64,000 bases of DNA. Origin: Rhodoligotrophos defluvii. GTDB taxonomy: Bacteria; Pseudomonadota; Alphaproteobacteria; Rhizobiales; Im1. The notes below the pieces were generated by a model. That model saw nothing but the letters and a program-made list of their open reading frames with translations, made no database searches and had not been told where the DNA came from. Below, piece after piece: positions 44,124-52,934 of this stretch. Position 1 is the first letter of the stretch. Each line of letters begins with the position of its first letter. The stretch spans positions 62,001 through 126,000 of the forward strand of contig NZ_SZZM01000004.1 of NCBI RefSeq assembly GCF_005281615.1. Direction: 5' to 3'. The position numbers and the translations under genes were made by a program.

Positions 44124-44221
44124 CGCCGACCCATTGCTCCAATGTCACGAGTCTTTCGTATAGATACGCGCGGCAATTGTAGACAGTGGCAGCGTCGGAA
44201 ACGATAGCGTCTTGCCCTTCA
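44074..44221 (-). pseudogene. Remnant of a second tyrosine integrase (C-terminal fragment)
   Basis: In the minus frame this segment reads AIVSDAATVYNCRAYLYERL followed by VTLEQWVGDAAK and a stop at 44076-44074. It aligns with the catalytic-tyrosine end of the intact integrase, GIVSGVAAVYNRHAYLEEKR then EALEQWAGRIAE, and keeps the Tyr. Nothing upstream of it remains in frame. It shows that another island of the same kind was once inserted here. Confidence 0.75.
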
Positions 44222-44326
44222 GGCGCTTTCTAGCCAGGCGTGACTAATCGGCCATCGAATCCTTTGATGGCCTGTGATTTATAAATACAATATGTGACGC
44301 AATGCAGATCACCCTGGAATGGCGCA

Positions 44327-44602
44327 GTGCTTCACGACTATGATCCAGCCGACGCGCTGAAATCCACCGAGGCCGTTGAAGTGTTTCTCAACGACGCCTT
44401 CGATACGATGGACGCGCCTCATATCGCCAAGGCGCTAGGTGTCGTCGCACGCGCTAAGGGCATGACCAAGATCGCCCGAGAAACCGGCTTGGCACGCGAG
44501 CAGTTGTATAGGTCACTTAGCGAAGAAGGTAATCCAACGCTGGAAACCACCTTGGCGGTGCTGAAGGCGATCGGCTTCAGGATCGCGAGCAGGCGTAAAT
44601 GA
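44327..44602 (+). CDS. Putative addiction-module antidote protein (solitary)
   Basis: A 91-residue protein (from GTG 44327; open from GTG 44294) matching the putative addiction-module antidote family: LHDYDPADALKSTEAVEVFL, then DAPHIAKALGVVARAKGMTK and IARETGLAREQLYRSLSEEG. The HTH is in the second half. Members usually follow a RelE/HigB-like toxin gene, but no toxin frame is found in the 170 bp upstream. It is either an orphan or the survivor of a broken pair. Confidence 0.75.
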   Translation: MLHDYDPADALKSTEAVEVFLNDAFDTMDAPHIAKALGVVARAKGMTKIARETGLAREQLYRSLSEEGNPTLETTLAVLKAIGFRIASRRK

Positions 44603-44617
44603 GGTTGCGAAAACTGA

Positions 44618-45859
44618 TCAGCTCGTCCCCGTAGGCAACGACACCACCATCCCCTTGTTGGTCAAGGACGCTGAATTCGCGGATGCGTCGCGGCTTGAAG
44701 CCTCTTTCGAAATCAGTTCCGCAATCCGCCCGGCCCACTGCTCCAGCGCTTCCCGCTTCTCTTCAAGATAGGCGTGTCGGTTGTAGACGGCGGCAACGCC
44801 GGAAACGATACCCGTCTTGTGGTTCAATATAGCCTCGATGACATGCGGCGGCACGCGCATCATCGCCATGTTCGTGGCGACGGTGCGTCGGATATCGTGA
44901 AAGCGCCAGTCGGATGCGCCAACTTCCGCGTCGAGCCGGGCCTTGTGGCGGCCGAAGCCCGAGATCGGCGTCTTACCGGAGGTGGTGAACACGAGGTCGG
45001 AATTCAGAAAGCGCGGCACCGCCTGGAGAATTTGCACGGCGTGAGGCGCAAGGGGCACGGTGTGCTGCGTGCCGTTCTTCGTGCGCTGCGCCGGGATCGT
45101 CCACATGGCGCGCTCGAAGTCGATCTCAGACCAGCGCATACCGGCGACCTCGCCGCGACGCTGCCCGGTGAGGATGAGCATGTGGGTGAACTTGTCGAAA
45201 GGAAAGCCTTCGGCCTCGGCCGCCTTCCAGCATACGACCAGCTCGCGGTCGTTGAGAACGCGGTCACGCGCCACCTCCTTGGTGGGCAGTTTCAGGGCCG
45301 CGGTCGGATTGACCTCGATCGTGCCCCGGTCGAGACACCAGGCGAACAGCTTCTTGATCGCCGCCAGTGCCCGGTTGGCGCGATAGGGCGTGCCGTTGGC
45401 GAGGATGGTGTCTATGACGCGCACCACCTCGGCGCGCTTGATCTGGTCGATGGGGCGCGAATAGAGGCTGCTGAACTTGAGAAGGATGCGCTCACTCCCC
45501 TTCCAGTCCTTGTTGCGCGGCTTGGCGTAGAACTCGATGAATTGCGGCACCAGTTCACCAAGAGTCGATGCACCGCTCTCGTCCTCCGTCTCGGCCTTCT
45601 CGACATAGCGCCCGAGCTGTGCGGCGCGCATGATACTCCGCGCCTTCTCGCGTGCTTCGCCGAGGGTCAAGATCGGATAGTCCCCGATTTTTATGCGACG
45701 GCGGCGCTTGTTGATCCGGGCGCACAGATGCCAGGTTTTGCGGCCTTTCGAAGAAACGCGGACGATGAAGCCGGGCAGCAGTTCGTCCCACACTTCGTAG
45801 CGCTTGCCCTTGGCGGGCGGCAGGGCCTCAATCGTCTTGGGTGTCAGCTTCTTTCGCAT
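44618..45859 (-). CDS. int: Tyrosine-type site-specific integrase (P4-like)
   Basis: A 413-residue integrase. The N-terminal arm-binding part begins KLTPKTIEALPPAKGKRYEV, followed by a core-binding region about residues 95-190. The catalytic residues are Arg in LTGQRRGEVAGMRW, His and Arg in RFHDIRRTVAT, His in ILNHKTG and Tyr in AAVYNRHAYLEEKR. It lies 464 bp from the 46-bp right repeat, the arrangement expected for an integrase that uses the tRNA-Phe 3' end. Two 41-bp direct repeats lie between the gene and attR. Confidence 0.95.
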   Translation of the reverse strand: MRKKLTPKTIEALPPAKGKRYEVWDELLPGFIVRVSSKGRKTWHLCARINKRRRRIKIGDYPILTLGEAREKARSIMRAAQLGRYVEKAETEDESGASTLGELVPQFIEFYAKPRNKDWKGSERILLKFSSLYSRPIDQIKRAEVVRVIDTILANGTPYRANRALAAIKKLFAWCLDRGTIEVNPTAALKLPTKEVARDRVLNDRELVVCWKAAEAEGFPFDKFTHMLILTGQRRGEVAGMRWSEIDFERAMWTIPAQRTKNGTQHTVPLAPHAVQILQAVPRFLNSDLVFTTSGKTPISGFGRHKARLDAEVGASDWRFHDIRRTVATNMAMMRVPPHVIEAILNHKTGIVSGVAAVYNRHAYLEEKREALEQWAGRIAELISKEASSRDASANSASLTNKGMVVSLPTGTS

Positions 45860-45868
45860 GAAGCGTTC

Positions 45869-45909
45869 ATCGCATCATCGCTGTCGGTCTGTCAGGGTAT
45901 GATTTGGAG
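45869..45909. repeat. Direct repeat copy 1, between int and attR
   Basis: A 41-bp sequence beginning ATCGCATCAT and containing CTGTCG and GGGTATGAT. It matches 46032-46072 at about 32 of 41 positions. Likely an integrase arm-type binding site. Confidence 0.55.
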
Positions 45910-46031
45910 CGGGATGAAGCGGGTTACGTTGGTCGGATTTTGGTTGGCCCTGGTCAATCGCCCTTCGTGCGCCCCCAGGCGCTACGGGGGCTGATCGTCC
46001 TGGGTACCAATTTCTGGCGCATGATGCACCT

Positions 46032-46072
46032 ATCGCATCATTCCTGTCGCTCCATCCGGGTATGATCTTTAG
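46032..46072. repeat. Direct repeat copy 2, between int and attR
   Basis: The second copy of the ATCGCATCAT...CTGTCG...GGGTATGAT repeat, 163 bp from the first and on the same strand. Confidence 0.55.
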
Positions 46073-46323
46073 AGGTTTTACTTCGGATGAGGCAGTATTA
46101 TATGTATTTACACGACACTGGATGCGCTTGTTGCGGTTCTGAAAATGGACGCGCTTCGGAATGGTGACGCACTGGGTGTCAATTGGGGTCCATATGCGCT
46201 CTTGCTTGAATGGGTGTCACTGAAATAATTTGAAAAGACATGAAAGCTCCGATTGAAACATTTCAATTATCTAATTTATCGATCTGAAGCGGAATGGCGA
46301 CCTATGAATTACTTCCTGGCCTA

Positions 46324-46369
46324 ACTGAAAATCCGCGTGTCGGTGGTTCGATTCCGCCCCTGGGCACCA
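46324..46369 (+). other. attR: 46-bp direct repeat
   Basis: Identical to the last 46 bases of tRNA-Phe (26350-26395). Upstream bases (CTA) differ from the tRNA, so no complete tRNA is made here. It marks the right end of the island. Confidence 0.93.
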
Positions 46370-46689
46370 AATTTTTTGCCGGAAAATCAGTCTCTTAGGC
46401 CAGAAAGCTTGCCCATGGCTGGCAGTTTTCATGTTGCATCGTGTCGCGCTTGATCCCAAGGATTTCCGGGATTCCTGAGGGGCACGGCGACTCCATGCAA
46501 CATGGATGCGACAACGAAACTCTTCTGTGGCCGTCAGGCACGTCCACCCTCACGGCGATCATGGCACGTGCTCGCAGGCCTCAGAGCCATGCCGCGATTT
46601 GCGCGGTGGCCGAGGCGGCGGCGCATTGACTGATCGGCGCGATGGCTGCCGCATAGCGGAGCAGACGTGCGAAGCCCGCGGGGGCCTCA

Positions 46690-46850
46690 GGTCGTATCGT
46701 CGCGCCGCGCGTTCAGAATGATCGCCACATCGATGCCTCCTGAAGGAAAGCGCCAGCGACCGGTGCGATCAATCCGAAGGCAGCGGCGATCATGCAATGC
46801 CGGACAGCGCCAGCGCGGCAACGATCATCCCGCGCTTTCGGGGATCGGCG
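46690..46850 (-). pseudogene. Heavy-metal P-type ATPase, C-terminal relic
   Basis: On the minus strand, fragments in shifting frames read GMIVAALALSGIA, then MIAAAFGLIAPVAGAFLQE, then AIDVAIILNARRA. Joined, they match the final membrane helices of P1B-type heavy-metal ATPases, whose end typically reads like 'LLQE(A/V)IDV(A/V)VILNALRA'. At least two single-base indels break it (near 46792 and 46732). The rest of the gene is absent. It lies just outside attR and is old debris. Confidence 0.65.
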
Positions 46851-47512
46851 GTTTTAGATTCTGCAGGTCTTGGTGGCAGTCCAGGTGGAGGTCATCTCGC
46901 CGTTAGGACCGTGCACTAATACCACCTGCCGAAGCGGTGGGTCTGGGATGATCATGGGTCTCCTGGCACCGGCCAAGCAACTCTCTCGTTCGCTACTTAC
47001 CGCGGTGTTAAGTATTGCAACAGCGAGCGACGCTCGCTTCGCCGATCCACTTGCATATCTCTTCCGCTTGTCGAACGCTGGGAGATAGTGCTCCGGTCAG
47101 CTAAGCGTTCGAGCCAAATGACCGCCTCAGGCTGGCGACTACTCAGCAGAACGAAAGCCCCCCTCATAGAATGTGTTGCGTGGCATGCGAGCGAACCCAG
47201 AAGCGTTCCTCGGCGAAACGGAATCTGATAGGCGCTATAAATAAAGTTTACTACCATTGACCACTAGACCTGGGCACTATACCGAAGATAATAAGTGGTC
47301 GGAAGACGTCATTTCGCCAGTCAAAGCGGGCTTTGGCTATGATGTATTGTGAGTCAATGTACAAGACAAAAGTTCAAAATTAAATAATTGTTGCGTAATA
47401 CATTTTCATTTTTTTCCATGGAGCAAATTTGGCGCAGCTGAAGGGGAGCTTTTGTTTGTCATCCTGTGGAGCAGAACGAACACGGGCGGATTAGCTCCCG
47501 GACCTCAGAGTT
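46851..47512. other. Intergenic stretch without a supported gene
   Basis: About 660 bp, becoming AT-rich toward 47,400. Short open frames are present but none is convincing. The AT-rich part probably contains the promoter of the ABC transporter operon that follows. Confidence 0.5.
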
Positions 47513-47548
47513 GTGGCGCAGCGGCATTCTTCGATTGGGGGGAGGCTT

Positions 47549-48358
47549 GTGGATCTAGCTAGGATGCGGGGCAGCGACACACCTGTCCTAGGAGAGCAGG
47601 CGGGAAAATCGATCGAGATAATTGACGTTTCGAAAAACTATGGGACCTTCACTGCTCTTGAAAATATCAATTTCGCGATTGCGAGCGGCGAATTCGTATC
47701 GATCGTCGGGCCCTCTGGATGCGGAAAATCGACACTGCTGAGAATTCTGGCAGGGCTGTCACCCCCGACACGCGGCAAGGTACTCATCAACGGGGACCTT
47801 GTGACCGAGCCTCGCAGAGATATTGGAATCGTATTTCAAACCCCCCTGCTTTTCGAGTGGAGAACCGTCCTCGATAACACACTACTGCCCGTGGACGTTC
47901 AGCGATTGGGGCGTGCCCGGAACACGGAAAAAGCCCGCGAGTTGCTCGCCCTCGTCGGGTTGTCGGATTTCGAAAGTTATTATCCAAAGCAGCTCTCCGG
48001 CGGGATGCAGCAACGGGTCGGGATTGCACGCGCACTCGTCCATGATCCGGCAATGCTGTTGATGGATGAACCTTTCGGTGCACTGGACGCCATGACACGT
48101 GAAAAGATGAACCTCGAATTGAAGCGTATCTGGGAAGCCCGGAGGAAGACTATCGTCTTCATCACACATTCCATTCCCGAAGCGGTCTTTCTTGGCGAGA
48201 GAGTGGTGGTTCTGGCTCCACGGCCGGGGCGGATCGCCGATGTGCTCGAAGTCGACCTGCCGCGTGACCGGGGCCTCGACATTATGAACACAGACCGATT
48301 TGGAAGCTACGTGCGACGTATTCGCGCCCATTTCGGGTCCTCGGGAGGGATCGACTGA
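47549..48358 (+). CDS. NitT/TauT-type ABC transporter ATPase
   Basis: A protein of about 269 residues. Walker A is GPSGCGKSTLLRILAGL, signature [15 protein letters not shown], Walker B LLMDEPFGALDAMTRE, switch His IVFITHSIPEAVFLGERVVV. The close match is to ATPases of nitrate, sulfonate and taurine transporters. The GTG at 47549 has a GGGGGGAGG stretch in front; the frame is open from GTG 47513 and an ATG lies at 47564. It overlaps the permease gene (TGATG), so the three genes 47549-50273 form one operon. Confidence 0.87.
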   Translation: MDLARMRGSDTPVLGEQAGKSIEIIDVSKNYGTFTALENINFAIASGEFVSIVGPSGCGKSTLLRILAGLSPPTRGKVLINGDLVTEPRRDIGIVFQTPLLFEWRTVLDNTLLPVDVQRLGRARNTEKARELLALVGLSDFESYYPKQLSGGMQQRVGIARALVHDPAMLLMDEPFGALDAMTREKMNLELKRIWEARRKTIVFITHSIPEAVFLGERVVVLAPRPGRIADVLEVDLPRDRGLDIMNTDRFGSYVRRIRAHFGSSGGID

Positions 48359-49161
48359 TGGGCAGCGATATCGACACGATCGGCAATCGGTTGCTCAGTG
48401 TTTTCGGCCTCTTCTCGACGCTGGCAGCATGGGAGATTATCGTACGTCTGCTTTCTGTCCCAGCCTTTATTCTTCCCGCGCCAAGCTCAGTGATCGCCGC
48501 CCTTTGGAATGGCATCAAAAGCGGGGTCTATCTAGACCATCTTCTGGTAACGCTGACGGAACTTGTTCTCGGCTTTGGGCTGGGGTCCATCCTCGGCCTG
48601 GGGCTCGGGCTTGCGATTGCATTGAACCGACACCTGGCCTACTTCTTGTTTCCTTACATCATCATGTTTCAATCGCTTCCCAAGGTGGCCCTAACACCGC
48701 TGATCGTTCTTTGGTTCGGGCTGGGTATCACCTCCAAAGTCGTCACTGCCGCGCTGACGGCATTCTTCCCATTGATGATCAATACGATCGCCGGATTGAA
48801 AGCGGCGGATGCCGACCGTATTAGTCTCATCCGCTCGTTGGGTGGGTCGGAATTTCAGATCTTCATGTTGCTACGCCTGCCGGTCGCGTTGCCCTATATT
48901 ATGGCAGGGCTGGAGATCGGGCTCACCTTTGCTTTGATCGGCACCATCGTCGCTGAGTTTCTCGGGGCTGAGAAAGGCCTTGGGATGCTCATGCAAAGCA
49001 TGAATTTCACCATGGATGTTGCCGGATCATTCTCCATTCTGTTCATCCTCTCGCTCCTTGGCCTATCTCTCAACCGGTTACTTGGATTCGTGCGTCGGCG
49101 CGTCCTCTTCTGGGAAGAAGACAGCCCCTCTCCAATCATCAAAACAAGAACAAACACGTGA
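48358..49161 (+). CDS. NitT/TauT-type ABC transporter permease
   Basis: A 267-residue membrane protein with about six helices. The EAA loop reads ISLIRSLGGSEFQIFMLLRL followed by PVALPYIMAGLEIG. ALNRHLAYFLFPYIIMFQSL and KVALTPLIVLWFGLGITSKV are typical of the SsuC/TauC family. The ATG overlaps the ATPase stop. Its partner binding protein follows. Confidence 0.9.
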   Translation: MGSDIDTIGNRLLSVFGLFSTLAAWEIIVRLLSVPAFILPAPSSVIAALWNGIKSGVYLDHLLVTLTELVLGFGLGSILGLGLGLAIALNRHLAYFLFPYIIMFQSLPKVALTPLIVLWFGLGITSKVVTAALTAFFPLMINTIAGLKAADADRISLIRSLGGSEFQIFMLLRLPVALPYIMAGLEIGLTFALIGTIVAEFLGAEKGLGMLMQSMNFTMDVAGSFSILFILSLLGLSLNRLLGFVRRRVLFWEEDSPSPIIKTRTNT

Positions 49162-49196
49162 AATTCGACCTCATCGAGAACAGTGGGAGAGCTCAG

Positions 49197-50273
49197 ATGA
49201 AATTCTCGCAATTCCAATATTTCGGCGTCCCCCTCTTCGCTGCCAGCGTGCTGGTGAACGCCTCAACAATCCCGGCTTTTGCCGAAAGCGATATTCAAAC
49301 GGTCCGTATAGGGTGGTGCACTCAAACGCTGAATGTGACCGCGGCTCCCCTGGCGATCGCGGAGAAAATGGGCTGGTTTGAGGAAGGAGGGGTCAAGGTC
49401 CACCTCGTACCTCTTCCCGGCTCGGCAGACTGCGCGCGAAATGTGGCAACGGGCGAAATAGATGCTGCTGTGGCGGCCCCTGAGCCCATTGCAGTGCTCC
49501 GGACCCAAGGCGTCGATCTGAAGGTGTTTTACACCGCCTATCGCCGTAACATCTTTGGCCTTGCTGTTCCTCAAAGCAGTGACATACAGACTTATAATGA
49601 TCTCCGCGGCAAGAAGATAGGTGTCACCTCGATGAGTTCAGTCGGCGTGATCATTGCTCGCTCGGTAGCTGCGGACGCTGGTCTGAACCCTGACAGCGAT
49701 ATAAGGATAGTCGTATCCGGGGAGCCTGCGCAGAGCGCTTCCCTGCTCCGGTCAGGTGAGGTGGCGGCGCTCAGCCAGTGGGATACCAACTATCTGCTCG
49801 TCGAGCGCGCAGGAGTGCCCATGCGCAGGATTGAGGACCAGCAGATTGCATCCTTCCCGTCCAATAGCCTCGTTGCGCTCCAATCCACCTTCGAGAAGAA
49901 GAGCAAAGAGCTTGCGGCCGTTGCGAGGGGATATGCGATGGGCACCGTATTTGCGATCGAGAACCCGGCTGCGGCTAGCGAAATTATGTACGAGCTTCAT
50001 CCCGATATCCGGCCGACCGGACTTGACCCGGAAACCGTGCGGGCGATCGATATGAAGACCTTGGCCGAACGTGCGAGGGTATGGGCGCTGGAAGATGGTC
50101 AAAGGTGGGGTGAGAGCAACCCTGAAATCTATCAGCGGTATGTTGAATGGCTTCAAAAATGGGGCATCGTAAAGGGTGAAGTGAAGGCAACGGACATGAT
50201 AAGCAACGAGTTCTTGGATGAAATCAATAACTTTGATCCATCCGAGGTCAAGCAGACCGCAGCCGAGTACTGA
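49197..50273 (+). CDS. NitT/TauT-type ABC transporter substrate-binding protein
   Basis: A 358-residue periplasmic protein. The signal peptide is FGVPLFAASVLVNASTIPAF, cut near FAES. The mature part has VRIGWCTQTLNVTAAPLAIA, GWFEEGGVKVHLVPLPGSAD and VATGEIDAAVAAPEPIAVLR, the pattern of SsuA/TauA/NrtA-like proteins. The ATG at 49197 with GGAGAG upstream is preferred to the GTG at 49158. The ligand (sulfonate, nitrate, pyrimidine or other) cannot be told from sequence. Confidence 0.88.
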   Translation: MKFSQFQYFGVPLFAASVLVNASTIPAFAESDIQTVRIGWCTQTLNVTAAPLAIAEKMGWFEEGGVKVHLVPLPGSADCARNVATGEIDAAVAAPEPIAVLRTQGVDLKVFYTAYRRNIFGLAVPQSSDIQTYNDLRGKKIGVTSMSSVGVIIARSVAADAGLNPDSDIRIVVSGEPAQSASLLRSGEVAALSQWDTNYLLVERAGVPMRRIEDQQIASFPSNSLVALQSTFEKKSKELAAVARGYAMGTVFAIENPAAASEIMYELHPDIRPTGLDPETVRAIDMKTLAERARVWALEDGQRWGESNPEIYQRYVEWLQKWGIVKGEVKATDMISNEFLDEINNFDPSEVKQTAAEY

Positions 50274-50749
50274 AACCTCTACGCGGCCAGGATGCAGCCA
50301 CACTCATGTTGGCCGACCAACCAGTTCCTCGCCCGCCCCTTCCCGTGGTCCGACCGAGAGTGCGGGGTAGGGGCTCGGCATTTCACCCGGTGGCGCTCAT
50401 AGATCCTATCGAGGGCTCCAACCTGACGGGTCATCAGTCTGCGGGATTAGATCGCCGGGCGTGGCGGGCCAAAAGATGATTTTCCCCATCATGGAGGAGA
50501 TCACTGCGCGATGGCGCAAGCACTTCAGATCCTTCGAGCCCCCGCTAGCTCTGAGAAGCGTTAGGCATCGCGACGATTCCGACTGCTGGTTTGAAGACGA
50601 ATTGCTAGCCTGTTCCCGGTCTGCGCTCACCGTCGATCAGTTGAACTGCCATCACTGATGATCATCGTGATCATCACAAGACGTTATTTTCATCGCCTTC
50701 ACGTTTCGTTGTAGCGTTTGCGGCTCCGGTCGAAGGGAGGGAATACTAA
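50274..50749. other. Intergenic region upstream of the first phosphonate-type transporter
   Basis: 476 bp without a supported gene. It includes a perfect inverted repeat near its 3' end, described separately. Confidence 0.5.
50656..50676. promoter_or_regulatory. 9-3-9 inverted repeat, probable operator
   Basis: TGATGATCA-TCG-TGATCATCA, a perfect inverted repeat 74 bp upstream of the binding-protein ATG. It is in a good place to control the 50750-54637 operon. The cognate regulator is unknown; the frameshifted LysR is the only nearby candidate. Confidence 0.5.
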
Positions 50750-51793
50750 ATGCCTCGACGCGTTCGCATTTCCACAGCTTTGGTCACGATGGCGGTCGCG
50801 CTTTCGGCGATCGCGCACTGGTCAGTCGCGGCTGCCCAGGATCGCACGAAGCTTACCGTCTACACAGCGTTGGACAATGACCAGCTGGCAGCGTTCGAAA
50901 GTGCCGCCGAAGCCGCAAACCCCGGCATCGACATCACCTGGCTGCGCGAGGGAACAGGTGTCCTCACCTCGCGTGTCCTTGCCGAAAGAGAGAACCCTCA
51001 GGCCGACGTGATCTGGGGCTTAGCCGCTACCAGCTTGATCTTCTTGGAATCGGAGAACCTGCTGGAGCCGTACGAGCCGACCAACGCTTCTGCGCTAGTC
51101 CCGCTTTTCCAAGATCAGAAAGAACCGAAGACGTGGGTCGGTATGGATGCATATCTCTCTGTAATCTGCTTCAATCCGATCGAGGCCGCAAAGAAGAACA
51201 TCCCGGCGCCGAAGACTTGGCAGGATTTGCTGGATCCGGTGTACAAAAACGAGGTCGTCATGCCCAATCCGGCATCCTCGGGTGCGGGCTATCTGACCGT
51301 TGCCGCTTGGCTGCAGCTGATGGGAGAGGAGAAAGGCTGGCAGTACATGGACGGGCTCCACAAGAATATCGCCGTGTACACCCATTCAGGCTCCGCATCC
51401 TGCGTGCAGGCTGCCCGCGGTGAGCGCGTCGTAGGAATCGGCTTCGACATGCGGGCTGCAGCCGAGAAGACCAAGGGAGCTCCGATCGAGATCATCATCC
51501 CCGAGGAAGGTGCCGGATGGGAGTTGGAGGCCACTGCCATTGTACGCGGCACGGATCATCTAGAGGCCGCGAAGCAGCTTGTAGACTGGTCGGTAACGCG
51601 GGAGGCGAACGAGCTCTATTCCCGGTATTACGCGATCGTCGCCCATCCGGAGGTAAGCAATGCTCCTCCCAACTACCCGGCAAATGCCAAGGAAAAGATG
51701 ATCAAGAACGACCTCGAATGGTCTGCCGCGAACCTTAAGCGTGTAACGGAAGAATGGACCAAGCGCTATGACGGGAAATCTGCTCCCAAATAG
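50750..51793 (+). CDS. 2-aminoethylphosphonate-type ABC transporter substrate-binding protein
   Basis: A 347-residue periplasmic protein, signal peptide cut near VAAAQ. The mature protein begins KLTVYTALDNDQLAAFESAA and contains PQADVIWGLAATSL, VGMDAYLSVICFNPIEAAKK, VVMPNPASSGAGYLTVAAWL and NIAVYTHSGSASCVQAARGE. This is the pattern of PhnS2/AEP-type binding proteins. The ligand is predicted, not shown. A paralogue is encoded at 61848-62903. Confidence 0.85.
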   Translation: MPRRVRISTALVTMAVALSAIAHWSVAAAQDRTKLTVYTALDNDQLAAFESAAEAANPGIDITWLREGTGVLTSRVLAERENPQADVIWGLAATSLIFLESENLLEPYEPTNASALVPLFQDQKEPKTWVGMDAYLSVICFNPIEAAKKNIPAPKTWQDLLDPVYKNEVVMPNPASSGAGYLTVAAWLQLMGEEKGWQYMDGLHKNIAVYTHSGSASCVQAARGERVVGIGFDMRAAAEKTKGAPIEIIIPEEGAGWELEATAIVRGTDHLEAAKQLVDWSVTREANELYSRYYAIVAHPEVSNAPPNYPANAKEKMIKNDLEWSAANLKRVTEEWTKRYDGKSAPK

Positions 51794-51809
51794 AGGGGCA
51801 GGATTGGAA

Positions 51810-52934
51810 ATGCGTCTACAGAGAAAGGCGTTCACAGCGCTCCCGGATCAACCCCAGACCGGCCCATGCCTGAAAGTAGAGAGGGTTACGAAGCGCTTCG
51901 GCACATTTGTCGCCCTCAAAGACATTTCGTTCTCCGTTGCCTCGGGTGAATTTGTCTGCCTGCTTGGTCCCTCGGGTTGCGGTAAGACGACACTTCTTCG
52001 CACCATCGCCGGTTTGGAGTCTCAATCCGATGGTCGTATTGAGCAGTATGGCAGGGACGTGTCGCTCCTCCCGGCTGCCCAGCGGGACTTCGGCATCGTC
52101 TTCCAGTCCTACGCGCTCTTTCCGAACCTCACCGTCTTTCAAAACATCGCCTACGGTCTGGTCGCTCGGCGTCAGCCCGCCGACCGCATCAAAAAGCGCG
52201 TCGGTGAACTGTTGGACCTGATCGGTCTGCAGGACGAAAGCGGCAAGTATCCTGGTCAGATTTCCGGCGGTCAGCAGCAGCGCGTTGCATTGGCCAGAGC
52301 AATCGCGGCTTGGCCCGGCCTGCTCCTGCTGGATGAGCCCTTGTCGGCGCTGGACGCGCAGGTTCGGGTGAGCTTGCGCGAGGAATTGCGGATGCTCCAA
52401 CAGCGTGTGGGTATTCCAACCATCATGGTCACGCACGATCAGGAGGAAGCGTTGGCCTTGGCGGACCGGGTGATTCTGATGAACCGGGGTCACATCGAGC
52501 AGATCGGTACACCGCCGGAAGTCTACAACAACCCCGCTAGCGAGTTCGTTGCACGGTTCGTCGGTGCTTCCACGTCTTTGCCCGGAATACTGACCACAGA
52601 TGGCCGGGTGAGGGTCGGAAACGCAGAATTCTCCGCCGCCGCTGAAGATCGGCTGAGCCACGGAGACGCTGTCACAGTATGCATTCGGCCTGAGTATGTC
52701 ACTGTCACATCAGCCAATGCCTACCCTGGCCAACTTGCTGTGTCCGTCAGGAGCAAAACCTTCATGGGCAGTCACTGGCGTCTGGAGCTTCGACTCGTCG
52801 ATGCACCGGAGTTCAGCCTGAAGGCGGATATTGCGGATGATTTGCAACGAAAGCTCGCCCTTGAAATCGGCAGCCAGGCCTGGATTTTCGTCGATCCTGA
52901 CCGTGTTCGCGTTTTCCCCAGGACCGCGAAATGA
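51810..52934 (+). CDS. 2-aminoethylphosphonate-type ABC transporter ATPase
   Basis: A 374-residue ATPase. Walker A GPSGCGKTTLLRTIAGLESQ, Q-loop FQSYALFPNLTVFQNIAYGL, signature ISGGQQQRVALARAI, Walker B LLLLDEPLSALDAQVR, switch MVTHDQEEALALADRV. The C-terminal 120 residues form a TOBE-type domain (VTVCIRPEYVTVTSANAY). ATG at 51810; the frame opens at 51768 inside the previous gene. It overlaps the permease gene by four bases. Confidence 0.88.
   Translation: MRLQRKAFTALPDQPQTGPCLKVERVTKRFGTFVALKDISFSVASGEFVCLLGPSGCGKTTLLRTIAGLESQSDGRIEQYGRDVSLLPAAQRDFGIVFQSYALFPNLTVFQNIAYGLVARRQPADRIKKRVGELLDLIGLQDESGKYPGQISGGQQQRVALARAIAAWPGLLLLDEPLSALDAQVRVSLREELRMLQQRVGIPTIMVTHDQEEALALADRVILMNRGHIEQIGTPPEVYNNPASEFVARFVGASTSLPGILTTDGRVRVGNAEFSAAAEDRLSHGDAVTVCIRPEYVTVTSANAYPGQLAVSVRSKTFMGSHWRLELRLVDAPEFSLKADIADDLQRKLALEIGSQAWIFVDPDRVRVFPRTAK

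Larger units (their letters stand above)
26396..46369. mobile_element. 20-kb tRNA-Phe-integrated defence island
   Basis: Bounded by the 46-bp repeats and carrying a tyrosine integrase beside the right boundary, an AlpA-type gene and a primase-helicase. The cargo is two DNA methyltransferases, Vsr, an HNH nuclease, two unrelated GHKL-ATPase operons, hipBA and hypotheticals. No capsid, terminase or conjugation genes are seen, so it is a satellite-like or genomic-island element rather than a prophage or conjugative element. Part of it (about 26.5-33.8 kb) is visibly more AT-rich than the flanking core. Confidence 0.9.

Noticed and set aside
44774-45994. 406-codon plus-strand frame opposite the integrase
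   Set aside because: Shadow; the integrase has all catalytic residues.
46430-46504. Inverted repeat CATGTTGCAT / ATGCAACATG as a possible IS end pair
   Set aside because: Only 10 bp arms, 55 bp apart, with no transposase; probably chance or a small hairpin.
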